Source of the DNA: Jacaranda mimosifolia
Lineage: Eukaryota; Streptophyta; Magnoliopsida; Lamiales; Bignoniaceae
NCBI GenBank assembly: GCA_018894105.1
Contig: CM032121.1
Span: 33,708,230-33,772,229, forward strand
Length of the DNA stretch: 64,000 bases
Reading direction: 5' to 3'
The notes beneath the pieces were generated by a model. The model made no database searches. It saw nothing but the letters and a program-made list of their open reading frames with translations, and was not told the origin of the DNA. The stretch's first letter is position 1. Each line of letters begins with the position of its first letter. The position numbers were made by a program, and so were the translations under genes. Shown piece after piece: positions 63,901-64,000 of this stretch.

Positions 63901-64000
63901 CCGAGAATAGGAGGATATAGGATTATAGACATGTTCACAGAGCCTTATAGGCTGGTCCGCCATTGTGAAGTAACAGCAATTCTTATTTTATATGGTTTGC
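60942..64000 (+). CDS. DAR1: DAR1: DA1-related protein with UIM and LIM domains (3' end outside window)
   Basis: Nine coding exons in the window: 60942-61052, 61143-61233, 61537-61756, 62651-62771, 62916-62999, 63154-63273, 63435-63647, 63741-63803 and 63889 to the edge (about 378 residues, all phases consistent). The start [10 protein letters not shown] is the family N terminus. Two ubiquitin-interacting motifs are seen: [15 protein letters not shown] (about 46-60) and [14 protein letters not shown] (about 73-86). A Pro/Arg/Ser tandem repeat (about 92-121) follows, then the LIM zinc-finger region (ICAGC...[10 protein letters not shown]...CDVC...CCSC, about 142-255) and the start of the conserved C-terminal DA1 region ([19 protein letters not shown]...[15 protein letters not shown]). 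The zinc-peptidase motif HEMMH of the family is expected just past the edge. DA1 proteins are ubiquitin-activated peptidases limiting organ growth and endoreduplication. DAR1 is preferred over DA1 from [10 protein letters not shown] and LRRPRIG. Confidence 0.92.
61611..61700 (+). repeat. In-frame 15 bp tandem repeat coding PPRSP units in DAR1
   Basis: Six 15 bp units of the form cctcgatcNcctcca encode repeated P-R-S-P-P between the second UIM and the LIM domain. The units are nearly identical, which suggests recent expansion. As the unit is a multiple of three, copy-number change keeps the frame. Confidence 0.95.

Noticed and set aside
1..64000. CRISPR arrays, rRNA or bacterial-type operons
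   Set aside because: No regularly spaced direct repeats or rRNA-like sequence were seen, and gene structure is plant nuclear.

Overview
The window is nuclear DNA of a dicot (eudicot) plant. The evidence is short AT-rich GT-AG introns, plant-only gene families (SUVR5, a BEL1-like homeodomain protein, a DA1-related LIM protein), plant-type SINEs, Mutator- and hAT-like miniature elements, and long AT-rich intergenic DNA. The species cannot be named from the sequence. Exon structures below were assembled by hand from splice sites, reading phase and family conservation; no alignment was run.

Four protein genes are supported. (1) 971-12618 (+), SUVR5, a C2H2 zinc-finger/SET histone H3K9 methyltransferase with 11 coding exons and 1497 residues. 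(2) 19534-22220 (+), a two-exon BTB/POZ protein of the At3g50780 type, 536 residues, with a spliced leader carrying a 16-codon upstream ORF that stops 2 nt before the main ATG. (3) 37134-31796 (-), a BEL1-like homeodomain factor of the BLH2/SAW1-BLH4/SAW2 class, four coding exons and 781 residues, with a non-canonical GC-AG first coding intron. (4) 60942-64000 (+), DAR1, with UIM and LIM domains, running off the right edge before its peptidase motif.

Layout: 1-970 leader or intron of SUVR5; 971-12.6k SUVR5, whose 2.1 kb intron 9 holds a terminal-inverted-repeat element; 12.6-18.9k intergenic, with a 971 bp Mutator-like element flanked by a perfect 9 bp target duplication and about 1 kb of degenerate tandem repeats; 18.9-22.2k BTB gene; 22.2-31.8k intergenic with small MITE-like elements and a SINE-like insertion; 31.8-37.7k BLH gene; 37.7-60k a roughly 22 kb gene desert between two divergent genes, with SINEs, hAT-like elements, a 2.3 kb fold-back Mutator-like element and a few G-box-bearing, less AT-rich islands that may be distal regulatory DNA; 60-64k DAR1.

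Three of the four genes are developmental or chromatin regulators. The order SUVR5 - BLH2/4 - DAR1 appears to unite neighbourhoods that in Arabidopsis lie on two chromosomes (At2g23740/At2g23760 and At4g36860/At4g36870), so the window may preserve the arrangement before the Brassicaceae duplications. I found no CRISPR array, rRNA gene, convincing tRNA gene or complete autonomous transposon.
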